From NCBI GenBank assembly GCA_017992055.1, contig JAGOPK010000004.1, forward strand, positions 48,165 to 112,164: a stretch of DNA of 64,000 nt, read 5' to 3'. This document shows positions 36,498 through 45,600 of this stretch, piece by piece. Within the stretch, counting starts at the first letter, position 1. Each line of letters starts with the position of its first letter. The notes below the pieces were generated by a model. That model saw only the letters and a program-made list of their open reading frames with translations, ran no database searches and was not told the origin of the DNA. The position numbers and the translations under genes were made by a program. This DNA comes from Burkholderiaceae bacterium (GTDB lineage: Bacteria; Pseudomonadota; Gammaproteobacteria; Burkholderiales; Burkholderiaceae_C).

Positions 36498-37876
36498 TGC
36501 GCCAGGTGCTGCAGTCCATCGCGGCGCTGGCCTTGCTGGCCCTGTCGGCCTTGACCGGCTGCCAGTCGCTGGCTCCGGTCACCGACACGCCGACCTTCGC
36601 CGCCGAGGCCGCGCCCCAGCCCACGGCCTGTCCCAAGGACGTGCCGGCCAGCACCCGTTGCCTGGGTGGCCGGGACTCGGCCGGCGCCTTCTACCTGATC
36701 GCCATCCCGGCCGACTGGAACGGCCACTTGGTGCTGCATGCCCACGGCGGGCCGCTGCTGGGCGCGCCGCGCGCCGAACGTGTGGCCGAGGACCTGACGC
36801 GCTGGGCCATCGTGCCACGCGCCGGCTATGCCTGGGCCGGCTCCAGCTTCCGCCAGGGCGGCGTGGCCGTGCGCGCCGCGGCCGAGGACACCGAGCGCCT
36901 GCGCCAGCTGGTGCAGCAGCACCTGAAGGTGCCGGGCCTGACCCTGCTGCACGGCCAGAGCTGGGGCGCCAGCGTGGCCGCCAAGGGCGCCGAGACCTAC
37001 ACCCGCACGACCGACGGCAAGCGGCCCTACGACGGCGTGCTGCTCACCAGCGGCGTGCTCGGCGGCGGCACGCGCAGCTACGACTTCCGGCTGGACCTGC
37101 GCGTGGTCTACCAGCAGCTGTGCAACAACCATCCGCGGCCCGACGAGCCGGCCTATCCGCTGTGGATGGGCCTGCCCGCAGGGTCCAAACTGAACCAGGC
37201 CGAGCTGAGCCAGCGCACGCGCGACTGCCTGGGCCTGGGCCTGCCCGCGGCCCAGCGCACGCCGGCCCAGGCGCACAGGCTCAAGCAGCTGACCGACGTG
37301 CTGCGCATCCCCGAGCGCTCGGTGCAGGGCCACCTGAACTGGGCCACCTTCCACTTTGCCGACATCGCCCACCAGCGCAGCGGCGGCCAGCCGGTGTTCG
37401 GCAACATCGGCGTGCGCTATGCCGGCCTGGGCAGCGACACCGCCGATGCGGCGCTGAACGCTGCGGTGCCACGTTATGCGGCCGATCCGGCCGCGGTGGC
37501 CGCCTTTGCCGCCGACACCGATCCCACGGGCCGCATCCCGGTGCCGGTGCTCACGGTGCATGGCGTGGGCGACGCCATCGCCTTCGTGGAGCTGGACCAC
37601 CAGTTTGCGCAGACCATGGCCGCGGCCGGCGCCGGCGATCGCCTGGTGCAGACCTTCACCCACCACGCCGAGCACAGCTACCTGTCCGATCCGGTGTACC
37701 CGGCCCTGCTGGGCGCGCTGCAGGACTGGGTGAGCCAGGGCCGCAAGCCCACGCCGGCCGATGTGGCCAGCCGCTGCCAGTCGCTGCAGGGACGTTATGG
37801 CCAGGATTGCGGCTTCCTGCCCGACTACCGGCCGGCGCCGCTGGACAGCCGCGTGCCGCCACGCCAGCGGCCCTGA
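36497..37876 (+). CDS. Lipoprotein alpha/beta hydrolase
   Basis: 459-residue predicted serine hydrolase. The N-terminus has a lipoprotein signal with lipobox LTGC (Cys22), so it should be membrane anchored. The oxyanion region LHAHGGPLL and nucleophile elbow HGQSWGAS (Ser155) are clear; a late Asp may lie in TVHGVGDAIAF and the His in THHAEHSYL. ATG overlaps the stop of the PEP-CTERM hydrolase gene (TGATG), so translation is probably coupled and the two hydrolases may act on the same extracellular ester. The true substrate is not visible. Confidence 0.8.
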   Translation: MRQVLQSIAALALLALSALTGCQSLAPVTDTPTFAAEAAPQPTACPKDVPASTRCLGGRDSAGAFYLIAIPADWNGHLVLHAHGGPLLGAPRAERVAEDLTRWAIVPRAGYAWAGSSFRQGGVAVRAAAEDTERLRQLVQQHLKVPGLTLLHGQSWGASVAAKGAETYTRTTDGKRPYDGVLLTSGVLGGGTRSYDFRLDLRVVYQQLCNNHPRPDEPAYPLWMGLPAGSKLNQAELSQRTRDCLGLGLPAAQRTPAQAHRLKQLTDVLRIPERSVQGHLNWATFHFADIAHQRSGGQPVFGNIGVRYAGLGSDTADAALNAAVPRYAADPAAVAAFAADTDPTGRIPVPVLTVHGVGDAIAFVELDHQFAQTMAAAGAGDRLVQTFTHHAEHSYLSDPVYPALLGALQDWVSQGRKPTPADVASRCQSLQGRYGQDCGFLPDYRPAPLDSRVPPRQRP

Positions 37877-37925
37877 CCGGGTCGGGCGCAGCGCCGCACG
37901 TGCAGCGCCGCACGTACAGTGCGGC

Positions 37926-38432
37926 ATGGCCGCCTCATCCGACCCCCACCGCCCGCTGGACCGCATCGACGCGCTGCTGCTGGCCGAGCTGCAGCGCGAC
38001 GCGCGCCAGACCGTGCAGCAGCTGGCCGAGCGCGTGGGCCTGTCGTCCACGCCCTGCTGGAAGCGCATCAAGGCGCTGGAGGAATGCGGCGCCATCCAGC
38101 GCTACACCGTGGCCCTGGACCGCGCCCGCGTCGGCCTGGCCCAGGTGGTGATGGCCGAGATCAACCTGGCCCGCCATGGCGAGGAGGTGGTACAGCAGTT
38201 CGAGCAGGCGGTGGCCGACTGCCCGCAGATCACCGGCTGCTGGGCCACCACCGGCGCCGCCGACTACATCGTGCAGGTGCTGGTGCCCGACATCGCCGGC
38301 TACGAGCAATGGCTGCACCGCGTGGCCTTCAAGCTGCCCGGCGTGACCCACGTGCGCTCCAGCGTGGTGCTCAAGGAGGTCAAGGCCGGCACGCCGCTGC
38401 CCATCACCGTGGCGGCCCAGCGGGCCCGCTGA
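37926..38432 (+). CDS. Lrp/AsnC family transcriptional regulator
   Basis: 168-residue feast/famine regulator. N-terminal helix-turn-helix (about 15-65) reads DALLLAELQRDARQTVQQLA then RVGLSSTPCWKRIKALEECG. A C-terminal RAM ligand-binding domain follows (GCWATTGAADYIVQVLVPD). It probably binds an amino acid. It is separated by 49 bases from the lipoprotein hydrolase gene and is convergent with the AraC gene. Regulated genes cannot be inferred from neighbours. Confidence 0.9.
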   Translation: MAASSDPHRPLDRIDALLLAELQRDARQTVQQLAERVGLSSTPCWKRIKALEECGAIQRYTVALDRARVGLAQVVMAEINLARHGEEVVQQFEQAVADCPQITGCWATTGAADYIVQVLVPDIAGYEQWLHRVAFKLPGVTHVRSSVVLKEVKAGTPLPITVAAQRAR

Positions 38433-38434
38433 GC

Positions 38435-38479
38435 CCGGGCCGCCACCGCACACAAGGCCCGCCGCGCACGTCGGCCCGG
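38435..38479. terminator. Inverted repeat between convergent lrp and araC genes
   Basis: CCGGGCCG at 38435 pairs with CGGCCCGG at 38472 across a 29-base loop, directly between the two stop codons. There is no U-tract, so a bidirectional terminator is only suggested by position. Confidence 0.3.
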
Positions 38480-38480
38480 T

Positions 38481-39410
38481 CTAGCGGCCGGCCGCCACCG
38501 CGGAACCTGCAAGCCACTGGCGGGGACCGGCGCCAAAGCGCTGCCTGAACGCCCGGCTCAGCGACGAGGCGGTCGAAAAGCCCAGCTCGGCGGCCACCAG
38601 CTTCTGCGGCCGCCCGGCGCGAAGCAGGCTGGAGGCCAGCGTCAGCCGCCAGTCGCTCAGGTAGGCCGCCGGCGTGGTGCCGGTGGCGGACCTGAAGGCC
38701 TCGGCGAACGCGCTGCGCGACATGCCGGCCACGCCGGCCATGCGGGCCAGGGACCAATCCTCCTGGGGCGCCGCATGCAGGGCCACCAGGGCGCGGGCCA
38801 GCCTGGGATCGCTCAGGCCCATCACCAGCCCGCTGCTCACGCCCACTGCCTGCGGATGGTCGATCACCCAGCGCAGCAGCTGGATCAGCACCACCTCGAA
38901 CAGCCGGTCGGCCAGCAGGCGCGATCCGCAGCGCACCTGGTCCGTCTCGGCAAACAGCAGCTCCAGCGCCGGCCGCAGGCCAGCCACGGCATCCAGGGGC
39001 ACCAACACCAGCGGCGGCAGCGCCGCCACGATGGGGTTGCGGTCGCCCCCGTCGAAGTGCAGCGTCGCGCAGCTGAAGTCCGAGCCTTCGCGGGGCGGGT
39101 TGACGAACTGGTGGGGCACGGCGCGCGGATAGAGCAGCAGCGTCGGCTCGTCGACCACGATGCGCCGGGGCGCACCGGCATTCGCCGGGTGCTCGATCTG
39201 CAGATGCCCGCGCCGCAGCACATGCAGAAAGGCCCGATCGGGCTGCGCCTCGAAGCGGGTGCGCCCGCACAGCGGTCCGGCATGGAACAGCGACGCGCGC
39301 ACATGGAAACGCTCCAGCAGCGTCGACAGACGGTCCACCGGATCTGCCGGCACCGGATCGCCAGTTCTGGACGATGAGACAAGTTTGATGGACTTCATGG
39401 CACCCATCAT
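38481..39410 (-). CDS. AraC family regulator with N-terminal cupin
   Basis: Regulator of about 309 residues. The N-terminal cupin-6 type domain (residues about 15-190) has the RFEAQPDRAFLHVLRRGHL and LYPRAVPHQFVNP segments. The C-terminal double helix-turn-helix (about 205-305) reads WSLARMAGVAGMSRSAFAEAF and KLVAAELGFSTASSLSRAF with FGAGPRQWL at the end. In-frame starts at 39410 and 39398 are both possible. This regulator type is commonly divergent from reductase or carboxymuconolactone-decarboxylase genes, as here, and it likely controls the genes from 39503 on. Confidence 0.88.
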   Translation of the reverse strand: MMGAMKSIKLVSSSRTGDPVPADPVDRLSTLLERFHVRASLFHAGPLCGRTRFEAQPDRAFLHVLRRGHLQIEHPANAGAPRRIVVDEPTLLLYPRAVPHQFVNPPREGSDFSCATLHFDGGDRNPIVAALPPLVLVPLDAVAGLRPALELLFAETDQVRCGSRLLADRLFEVVLIQLLRWVIDHPQAVGVSSGLVMGLSDPRLARALVALHAAPQEDWSLARMAGVAGMSRSAFAEAFRSATGTTPAAYLSDWRLTLASSLLRAGRPQKLVAAELGFSTASSLSRAFRQRFGAGPRQWLAGSAVAAGR

Positions 39411-39438
39411 CCAGCGATTGCGGCCAAGATTCAAGCCA

Positions 39439-39454
39439 GCGAGCAAGCGCTCGC
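39439..39454. promoter_or_regulatory. Inverted repeat in the araC/CMD divergent region
   Basis: GCGAGC-AAGC-GCTCGC, a perfect 6-bp stem with a 4-base spacer, lies between the AraC and CMD genes. It could be an operator or a leader hairpin; no further evidence. Confidence 0.3.
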
Positions 39455-39502
39455 CACCAGCACCACCACCGCAACCCGCTTCCAAGCCCTGAAGGAGCTT
39501 CC

Positions 39503-40048
39503 ATGAGCCACGTCCAGCTGATCGAACCCAACCACACCACGGCCGACCGTGCCGCCCTGCTGTCGCAGATCCACCAGGCCTTTGGCGCCGTGCCCAATAT
39601 GTTCCGCGCCGTGGCCAACTCGCCGGCCGCGCTGAAGAGCCTGTGGGCCTCGTTCGGCGCGCTCGGCGGCGGCACGCTGCCGGCCAAGCTCGGCGAGCAG
39701 ATTGCCGTCGCGGTGGCCGAACGCAATGGCTGCGGCTACTGCCTGGCCGCCCACACGGCGCTGGGCCGCAAGGCCGGTGCCTCGGCCGAAGAAATGGCCG
39801 CGGCCCAGGCCGGCCATGCCAGCGACGAGAACACCGCCGAGGCGCTGCGCTTCGCGCTCAGGCTGGTGGAGCGGCGCGGCCAGGTCGATGGCGACGACGT
39901 GCGCCGTCTGCGGGCTGCCGGCTTCAGCGACGAGGCCATCGTGGAGATCGTCGCCCATGTGGCGCTGAACCTGTTCACCAACTATGTGAACCTGGCGCTG
40001 AACGTGCCGGTCGACTTCCCGCAGGTGCCGCTGCGCCGCGCAGCCTGA
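39503..40048 (+). CDS. Carboxymuconolactone decarboxylase / AhpD-like protein
   Basis: 181-residue all-helical protein of the CMD/AhpD family. The redox motif is visible as ERNGCGYCLAAHTALGRKAG, with the CxxC pair and downstream His of peroxidase-like members, so it is likelier an alkylhydroperoxidase-type thiol enzyme than a true decarboxylase. GGAGC precedes the ATG. It is followed by a thioredoxin-like gene, which could be its reductant, and preceded by a divergent AraC regulator. Confidence 0.87.
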   Translation: MSHVQLIEPNHTTADRAALLSQIHQAFGAVPNMFRAVANSPAALKSLWASFGALGGGTLPAKLGEQIAVAVAERNGCGYCLAAHTALGRKAGASAEEMAAAQAGHASDENTAEALRFALRLVERRGQVDGDDVRRLRAAGFSDEAIVEIVAHVALNLFTNYVNLALNVPVDFPQVPLRRAA

Positions 40049-40107
40049 GCCTGCCACCGCACCGGCCCGCAGCACATCCCGGGCCGGTGCCCATGCCGGA
40101 GCCTTCC

Positions 40108-40698
40108 ATGTCCAAGCCGATGAACCCTCCCCTCCCGACCCTGCCGGAATGGCAGGTCAGCCAGTGGTTGAACACGCCGCGGCCGCTCACGCTGCAAGGC
40201 CTGCGCGGCCGGGTGGTGCTGCTGCACAGCTTCCAGATGCTGTGCCCGGGTTGCGTGGCCTACGGGCTGCCGCAGGCCGAGCGCGTGCGGCGCGCCTTTC
40301 CCGAATCGGAGCTGGCGGTCGTGGGCCTGCACACGGTGTTCGAGCACCATGCGGTGATGACCTTCGACGCGCTGCAGGCCTTCGTCCACGAGTACGGCTG
40401 GAGCTTCCCGATCGGCGTCGACCAGCCCGATGGCCGTGGCGGCCCGTCGCGGACGATGGCCCTCTACGGCCTGCGCGGCACGCCCTCGTGCCTTGTGCTC
40501 GACCGCCAGGGACGCGTGCGGATGCAGCACCTCGGCCAGCTCGACGACCTCGTGCTCGGTGCGCTGCTGGGGCGGCTGATCGCCAGCCCGGAGCCCCAAC
40601 CCGGCAACGACGCCCTGCCGGCCGAGCCGGCCCAGCCCGCAGCACGGCACGATGTCGCGGCGTGCACCCCGGCTGGCTGCAATCTGCCGCACGGCTAG
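40108..40698 (+). CDS. Thioredoxin-like/redoxin family protein
   Basis: 196-residue thioredoxin-fold protein. The redox site is FQMLCPGCVAYGL (CPGC), and the cis-Pro loop is RGTPSCLVLD. A long C-terminal tail ends in ACTPAGCNLPHG with two more Cys, unusual for simple thioredoxins, and could be a second redox pair or metal site. No signal peptide. The start at 40108 is favoured by GGAG 6 bases upstream; ATG 40093 is an alternative. The gene lies 59 bases after the CMD gene, consistent with a shared redox function. Confidence 0.78.
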   Translation: MSKPMNPPLPTLPEWQVSQWLNTPRPLTLQGLRGRVVLLHSFQMLCPGCVAYGLPQAERVRRAFPESELAVVGLHTVFEHHAVMTFDALQAFVHEYGWSFPIGVDQPDGRGGPSRTMALYGLRGTPSCLVLDRQGRVRMQHLGQLDDLVLGALLGRLIASPEPQPGNDALPAEPAQPAARHDVAACTPAGCNLPHG

Positions 40699-40711
40699 CC
40701 AGGAGATGCCG

Positions 40712-41437
40712 ATGAAGACCGCCGTCGCCATCCGGCACCTGGCGTTTGAAGACCTGGGCCTGATCGGGCCGTGGCTGCAGCGGCGGGGCTGGCGCCTGGT
40801 CGTCTGCGACGCCGGTGTGGACGGGTTTGCGGCCATCGACCTCGACCGGGTGGACCTGCTCGTGGTGCTCGGCGGGCCGATCGGCGCGTTCGACGACGCC
40901 GACTACCCGTTCCTGGCCGAGGAAGTGGCGCTGATCCGGCAGCGGCTGCACAGCGGCCGGCCCATCCTGGGCATCTGCCTGGGCGCACAGCTGATGGCCC
41001 GGGCGCTGGGCGCGGGCGTGGCCCCCATGGCCCCTACCGCCACCACCGCCACCACCGGCAGCCGCGAGATCGGCTATGCGCCGCTGCAGCTCAGCCCCGC
41101 CGGCCAGGCCAGCCCGCTCGCGGCGCTGGCCGGGCAGCCGGTGCTGCACTGGCACGGCGACCAGTTCGATCTGCCGGCGGGCCTGCCCAGCCTGGCCATG
41201 ACGCCGCGCTGTCCGCACCAGGCCTTCATGGCCGGCGTGCATGCGCTGGCCTGGCAGTTCCACCTCGAAGTGGACGGGGCGCGCATCGAGCCCTGGCTGA
41301 TCGGCCACGCGGCCGAGCTGCGGCAGGCCGGCATCGACGTGCCCGCGCTGCGTCGGGCCGCGGCGCAGCACCGGGCAGGCCTGGCGGCGGCGCTGGATGC
41401 GGTGTTGACCGACTGGTTCGGGCGGCTGCGGCTGTGA
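40712..41437 (+). CDS. Class I glutamine amidotransferase-like protein
   Basis: 241-residue GMP-synthase-type glutaminase-fold protein. The nucleophile elbow GICLGAQLMA has Cys89, and the His-x-Glu pair is in WQFHLEVDG near residue 180. Such stand-alone proteins (YfeJ/GuaA-like) act as amidotransferases or gamma-glutamyl hydrolases of uncertain role. AGGAG at 40701-40705 gives correct spacing only to the ATG at 40712, which decides the start over 40706. It is the last gene of the araC-linked plus-strand group. Confidence 0.85.
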   Translation: MKTAVAIRHLAFEDLGLIGPWLQRRGWRLVVCDAGVDGFAAIDLDRVDLLVVLGGPIGAFDDADYPFLAEEVALIRQRLHSGRPILGICLGAQLMARALGAGVAPMAPTATTATTGSREIGYAPLQLSPAGQASPLAALAGQPVLHWHGDQFDLPAGLPSLAMTPRCPHQAFMAGVHALAWQFHLEVDGARIEPWLIGHAAELRQAGIDVPALRRAAAQHRAGLAAALDAVLTDWFGRLRL

Positions 41438-41496
41438 CGCGCCTGCGCGGGGCGCAGGCCGGGCCCGGCTTGCCGCCGCCCCGGCTTTGATGGATA

Positions 41497-41512
41497 CTGT
41501 GTTTGCATACAG
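41497..41512 (+). promoter_or_regulatory. LexA (SOS) box upstream of the integron-type integrase
   Basis: CTGTGTTTGCATACAG fits the proteobacterial LexA consensus CTGT-N8-ACAG exactly in its outer tetramers. It ends 24 bases before the integrase ATG, where it would overlap the promoter; TTGATG at 41487-41492 is a possible -35. LexA control of integron integrase genes is established for other integrons, which supports the call. Confidence 0.8.
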
Positions 41513-41536
41513 TTATCCAGTTCCCCGAGGCCGTCC

Positions 41537-42631
41537 ATGAGCCTTCCGCCTGAAGTCCCGTTCGAGGCCGGGCCAACGCCCGCCGGGCCGGTGCGGCTGC
41601 TGGATCGGCTGCGCCACCAGATCCGCTTCATGCACTACAGCCTGCGCACCGAGGAGGCCTATGTGCACTGGGTGCGCGCCTTCATCCGCTACCACCAGCT
41701 GCGCTACCCCGCCGATCTGGGCGGCGAGGCCATCGAGGCCTTTCTGGGCTGGCTGGCCACCGAGCGCCAGGTGTCCGCCTCCACCCACCGGCAGGCCTTG
41801 TCGGCCCTGCTGTTCCTCTATCAAAGGGTGCTGGGCCTGAACCTGCCCTGGATGGACCAGATCGTCCGGCCCCAGCGCCCGCCGCGGTTGCCGACGGTGC
41901 TGTCGCATGACGAGGTGGCGCGGGTGCTGGCGGCCCTGCCCGAGCCGCACCGCCTGTTCGGGCAGCTGCTCTACGGCACCGGGCTGCGTCTGCTGGAGGC
42001 CTTGCGCCTGCGCGTCAAGGATCTGGACTTCGAGCGCCGGGCCATCCTCGTGCGCGAGGGCAAGGGCGGCAAGGACCGGGTGGTGATGCTGCCGGCCTCG
42101 CTGGAGCAGGCCTTGCGCGGGCAGCTGGCCGCCGCCCATGCGCTGTGGACGGCCGACCGGGCCGCCGGCGTGACAGGGGTGCAGCTGCCCCATGCGCTGG
42201 CGCGCAAGTACCCGCGCGCCGGCCAGTCCTGGGCCTGGTTCTGGGTCTTTCCCCAGGCCACGCTGTCGGACGATCCGCGCGGCGAAGGCCGGCGCCGCCA
42301 CCACCAGCACGACCAGTATTTCCAGCGCACCTTCCGCCAGGCCGTGGCCGGTGCCGGCCTGCACAAGCCGGCCACGCCGCACATCCTGCGCCACTCGTTC
42401 GCCACCCATCTGCTGCTGTCGGGTTGCGACATCCGCACCGTGCAAGAGCTGCTGGGCCATGCCGACCTCGGCACGACCATGATCTACACCCATGTGCTCA
42501 AGCTGGGCGGCGGCGCGGTGCGCAGCCCGGTGGACAACCTGGCGGCCTGGGCGCCGCCGCCAGCGCCAGCGCCACCGCCCCGTGCAGGCGAGCGGGCGGC
42601 GGCCTATGCCCGTCGGCTCGTCTTGGCCTGA
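41537..42631 (+). CDS. Integron-type tyrosine recombinase (IntI family)
   Basis: 364-residue tyrosine recombinase. Catalytic residues are Arg151 ([11 protein letters not shown]), His282 and Arg285 ([13 protein letters not shown]), His308 ([10 protein letters not shown]) and nucleophile Tyr317 (MIYTHVLK), each five residues on from the known IntI1 positions. It also carries the extra insert that defines integron integrases over XerC/D, with [19 protein letters not shown] and [16 protein letters not shown]. The end region [13 protein letters not shown] is IntI-like. It should recombine attI/attC-type sites, but I saw no cassette array. A LexA box precedes it, and dnaE2 follows 26 bases later. 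Confidence 0.92.
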   Translation: MSLPPEVPFEAGPTPAGPVRLLDRLRHQIRFMHYSLRTEEAYVHWVRAFIRYHQLRYPADLGGEAIEAFLGWLATERQVSASTHRQALSALLFLYQRVLGLNLPWMDQIVRPQRPPRLPTVLSHDEVARVLAALPEPHRLFGQLLYGTGLRLLEALRLRVKDLDFERRAILVREGKGGKDRVVMLPASLEQALRGQLAAAHALWTADRAAGVTGVQLPHALARKYPRAGQSWAWFWVFPQATLSDDPRGEGRRRHHQHDQYFQRTFRQAVAGAGLHKPATPHILRHSFATHLLLSGCDIRTVQELLGHADLGTTMIYTHVLKLGGGAVRSPVDNLAAWAPPPAPAPPPRAGERAAAYARRLVLA

Positions 42632-42657
42632 TGTCCGCCACCTGATGCCGCCCGCCC

Positions 42658-45600
42658 ATGTCGCCAGGCTATGCCGAGCTGCACTGCCGCAGCCATTTCA
42701 GCTTTCTCACCGGCGCGTCCAGCCCCGAGGAGCTGGTGGTGGCCGCCCATCTGCAGGGCTATGCAGCCCTGGCGATCACCGACGAATGCTCGCTGGCCGG
42801 CGTGGTGCGGGCCCATGCCGCGGCCCGGCCCGAGCCTGGCCAGCCGGCCCTGCTGCCGCTGATCATCGGCAGCGAGATGCGCCTGAGCCTGCCGCCCGCG
42901 GCCGGGGCCGCCCGGGTGGACAAAGCCGGCACAACGCCCAAAGCAGGCAAGGCGGGCAAGGCCGCCGCGGCCATCCGGCCGCTGCCCGCCTCCTCGCCGC
43001 TGGCCGGCCTGGCCACGGCGCCACGCCTGGTGCTGCTGGCCCAGACGCGGCGCGGCTACGGCAACCTGTCCACCTGGATCAGCATCGCGCGGCGCCGGGC
43101 CGCCAAGGGCCAGTACCTGGCCTATGCCTCGGACCTGGAAGGCCAGGTGCCCAGCGCACCTTATCTGGCCGGCCTGCCCGACTGCTTTGCGCTGCTGATC
43201 CCCGAGCCTGGCCAGGACCAGGCCACCCTGCTGGCCCATGCGCAATGGCTGAAGACCTGGTTTGGCAGCGAGCGCTCGGCCCTGGCCATCGAGCTGCTGC
43301 AGCGCCCCGGCGAAGCCCGCCTGCTGGAGCTGCTGCCGCAGGTGGCCGAGCTGGCCGGCCTGCCGCTGGCGGCCGCCGGCGACGTGCTGATGCACCGGCG
43401 CTCGCGCCGGCCGCTGGCCGATGTGCTGGCGGCCACGCGGCTCAACCGCCCGGTGGCCGACTGCGGCTTTGCGCTGGCCGCCAATGCCCAGGCCCATCTG
43501 CGCGCGCTGCCCTGCCTGGCCCGGCTGTATGAGCCGGCCTGGCTGCAGGCCACGCTGCGCATCGCCGAATCCTGCCGCTTCTCGCTGTCCGAGCTGCGCT
43601 ACGAATACCCCGAGGAGATCGTGCCGCCGCAGCACACGCCGGCCAGCTGGCTGCGCGCGCTGACCGAGGCCGGCGCGGCGCGGCGCTTTCCGGGCGGCGT
43701 GCCAGCGAAGGTGCGCCAGTCCATCGAGCATGAGCTGCAGGTCATCGCCCAGCTGCGGTTCGAGCCCTATTTCCTCACCGTCGCCGACATCGTGACCTGG
43801 GCACGCGACCAGGGCATCCTGTGCCAGGGCCGCGGCAGCGCGGCCAACTCCACCGTCTGCTACTGCCTGGGCGTGACCGAGGTCGATCCCGACCGCACCC
43901 AGCTGCTGTTCGAGCGCTTCATCAGCCCCGAGCGCAACGAGCCGCCCGACATCGACCTGGACTTTGAGCACCAGCGCCGCGAGGAGGTGATGCAGTACCT
44001 CTACCGCAAGTACGGCCGCCACCGCGCCGCACTGACCGCGGTGGTCATCAGCTACCGGCCGCGCTCGGCGCTGCGCGACGTGGGCCGGGCCCTGGGTCTG
44101 GACCTGGACCGCATCACCGCGGTCAGCAAGTCGCAGCAGTGGTTCGACGGCCGCCGCATCGATCCCGAACGCCTGCGCGAGCACGGTTTTGATCCCGAGG
44201 CGCCGCTGTGCCGGCAGTGGATGGCGCTGACCGAGCAGCTGATCGGCATGCCGCGCCACCTGAGCCAGCATCCGGGCGGCTTCGTCATCGCCCGCGACGA
44301 CGTGTCGCGCCTGGTGCCGGTGGAAAACGCCGCGATGGACGAGCGCACCGTGATCCAGTGGGACAAGGACGACCTGGACGTGCTGGGCCTGCTCAAGGTG
44401 GACATCCTGGCCCTCGGCATGCTCAGCGCCATCCGCCGCAGCCTGGCCTGGGTGGCGGCCAAGGCCGGCTGGCCCGAAGGCCGCATGCAGCAGGTGCCGC
44501 CGCACGACGATGCGGTCTACGACATGCTGTGCCGCGCCGATGCCATCGGCCTGTTCCAGGTCGAGAGCCGGGCCCAGCTGAGCATGCTGCCGCGGCTGCG
44601 GCCCCGGCGCTTCTACGACCTGGTGATCGAGGTCGCCATCGTGCGCCCGGGGCCGATCCAGGGCGGCATGGTCCACCCCTATCTGAAGCGCCGCAGCGGC
44701 GAGGAGCCGGTGGACTATCCCAGCGACGAGGTGCGCCAGGTGCTGGAGCGCACCGAGGGGGTGCCCATCTTCCAGGAGCAGGTGATGCAGCTGGCCATGG
44801 CCGCCGCCGACTTCACGCCCGGCGAGGCCGACCGCCTGCGCCGCGCCATGGCCGCCTGGAAGCGCAAGGGCGGGCTGGGGCCGTTCCACGACCGCCTGGT
44901 CGGCCGCATGGTCGAAAAAGGCTATCAGCCCGACTACGCCGAGCGCATCTTCCGGCAGATCCAGGGCTTCGGTGAATACGGCTTTCCCGAGAGCCATGCC
45001 GCCAGCTTTGCGCTGCTGGTCTGGGTCAGCGCCTGGCTCAAGCACCACCATCCGGATGCCTTCCTGGTCGGCCTGCTGAACAGCCAGCCGATGGGCTTTT
45101 ATGCGCCGGCCCAGCTGGTGCGCGATGCCCGCGCCCATGGCGTGCAGGTGCTGCCGGTGGACGTGGCGCTCAGCGACTGGGACTGCACGCTCGAAGGCCC
45201 GCCTCAGCCGCTTGCGATCGCGACCGCGACCGCACCCGCGCCCGGGATCCCGCCCGGCCCCTGGCTGCCCGGCGGGCAGCAGCTGGGGCTGCGTCCGGTG
45301 CGCCTGGGCCTGCGCCAGCTGCGCGGCCTGCGCCAGGACCATGCCGAGCGCCTGCTGGCGGCCCGCGCCCAGGCGCCGTTTGCCAGCGTCGAGGACCTGG
45401 CGCGCCGCGCCGGCCTGGAGGCCCAGGCCATGGCCTGCCTGGCCGATGGCGACGCGCTGCGCTCGCTCAGCGGCCACCGCCACCAGGCGGCCTGGGCCGT
45501 GCGCGGCCTGGACACGCGCATGCACCAGGCAGCCCATGGCGCGCCGCTGCTGGCCACCAGCCGCACCCATGAAGACCCGGCCCTGCTGGCCGCGCCGGCG

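Noticed and set aside
41438-41536. Possible attI site next to the integrase
   Set aside because: No GTTRRRY core was found; the nearest GTTATCC fails the consensus. Without the core I do not call a site.
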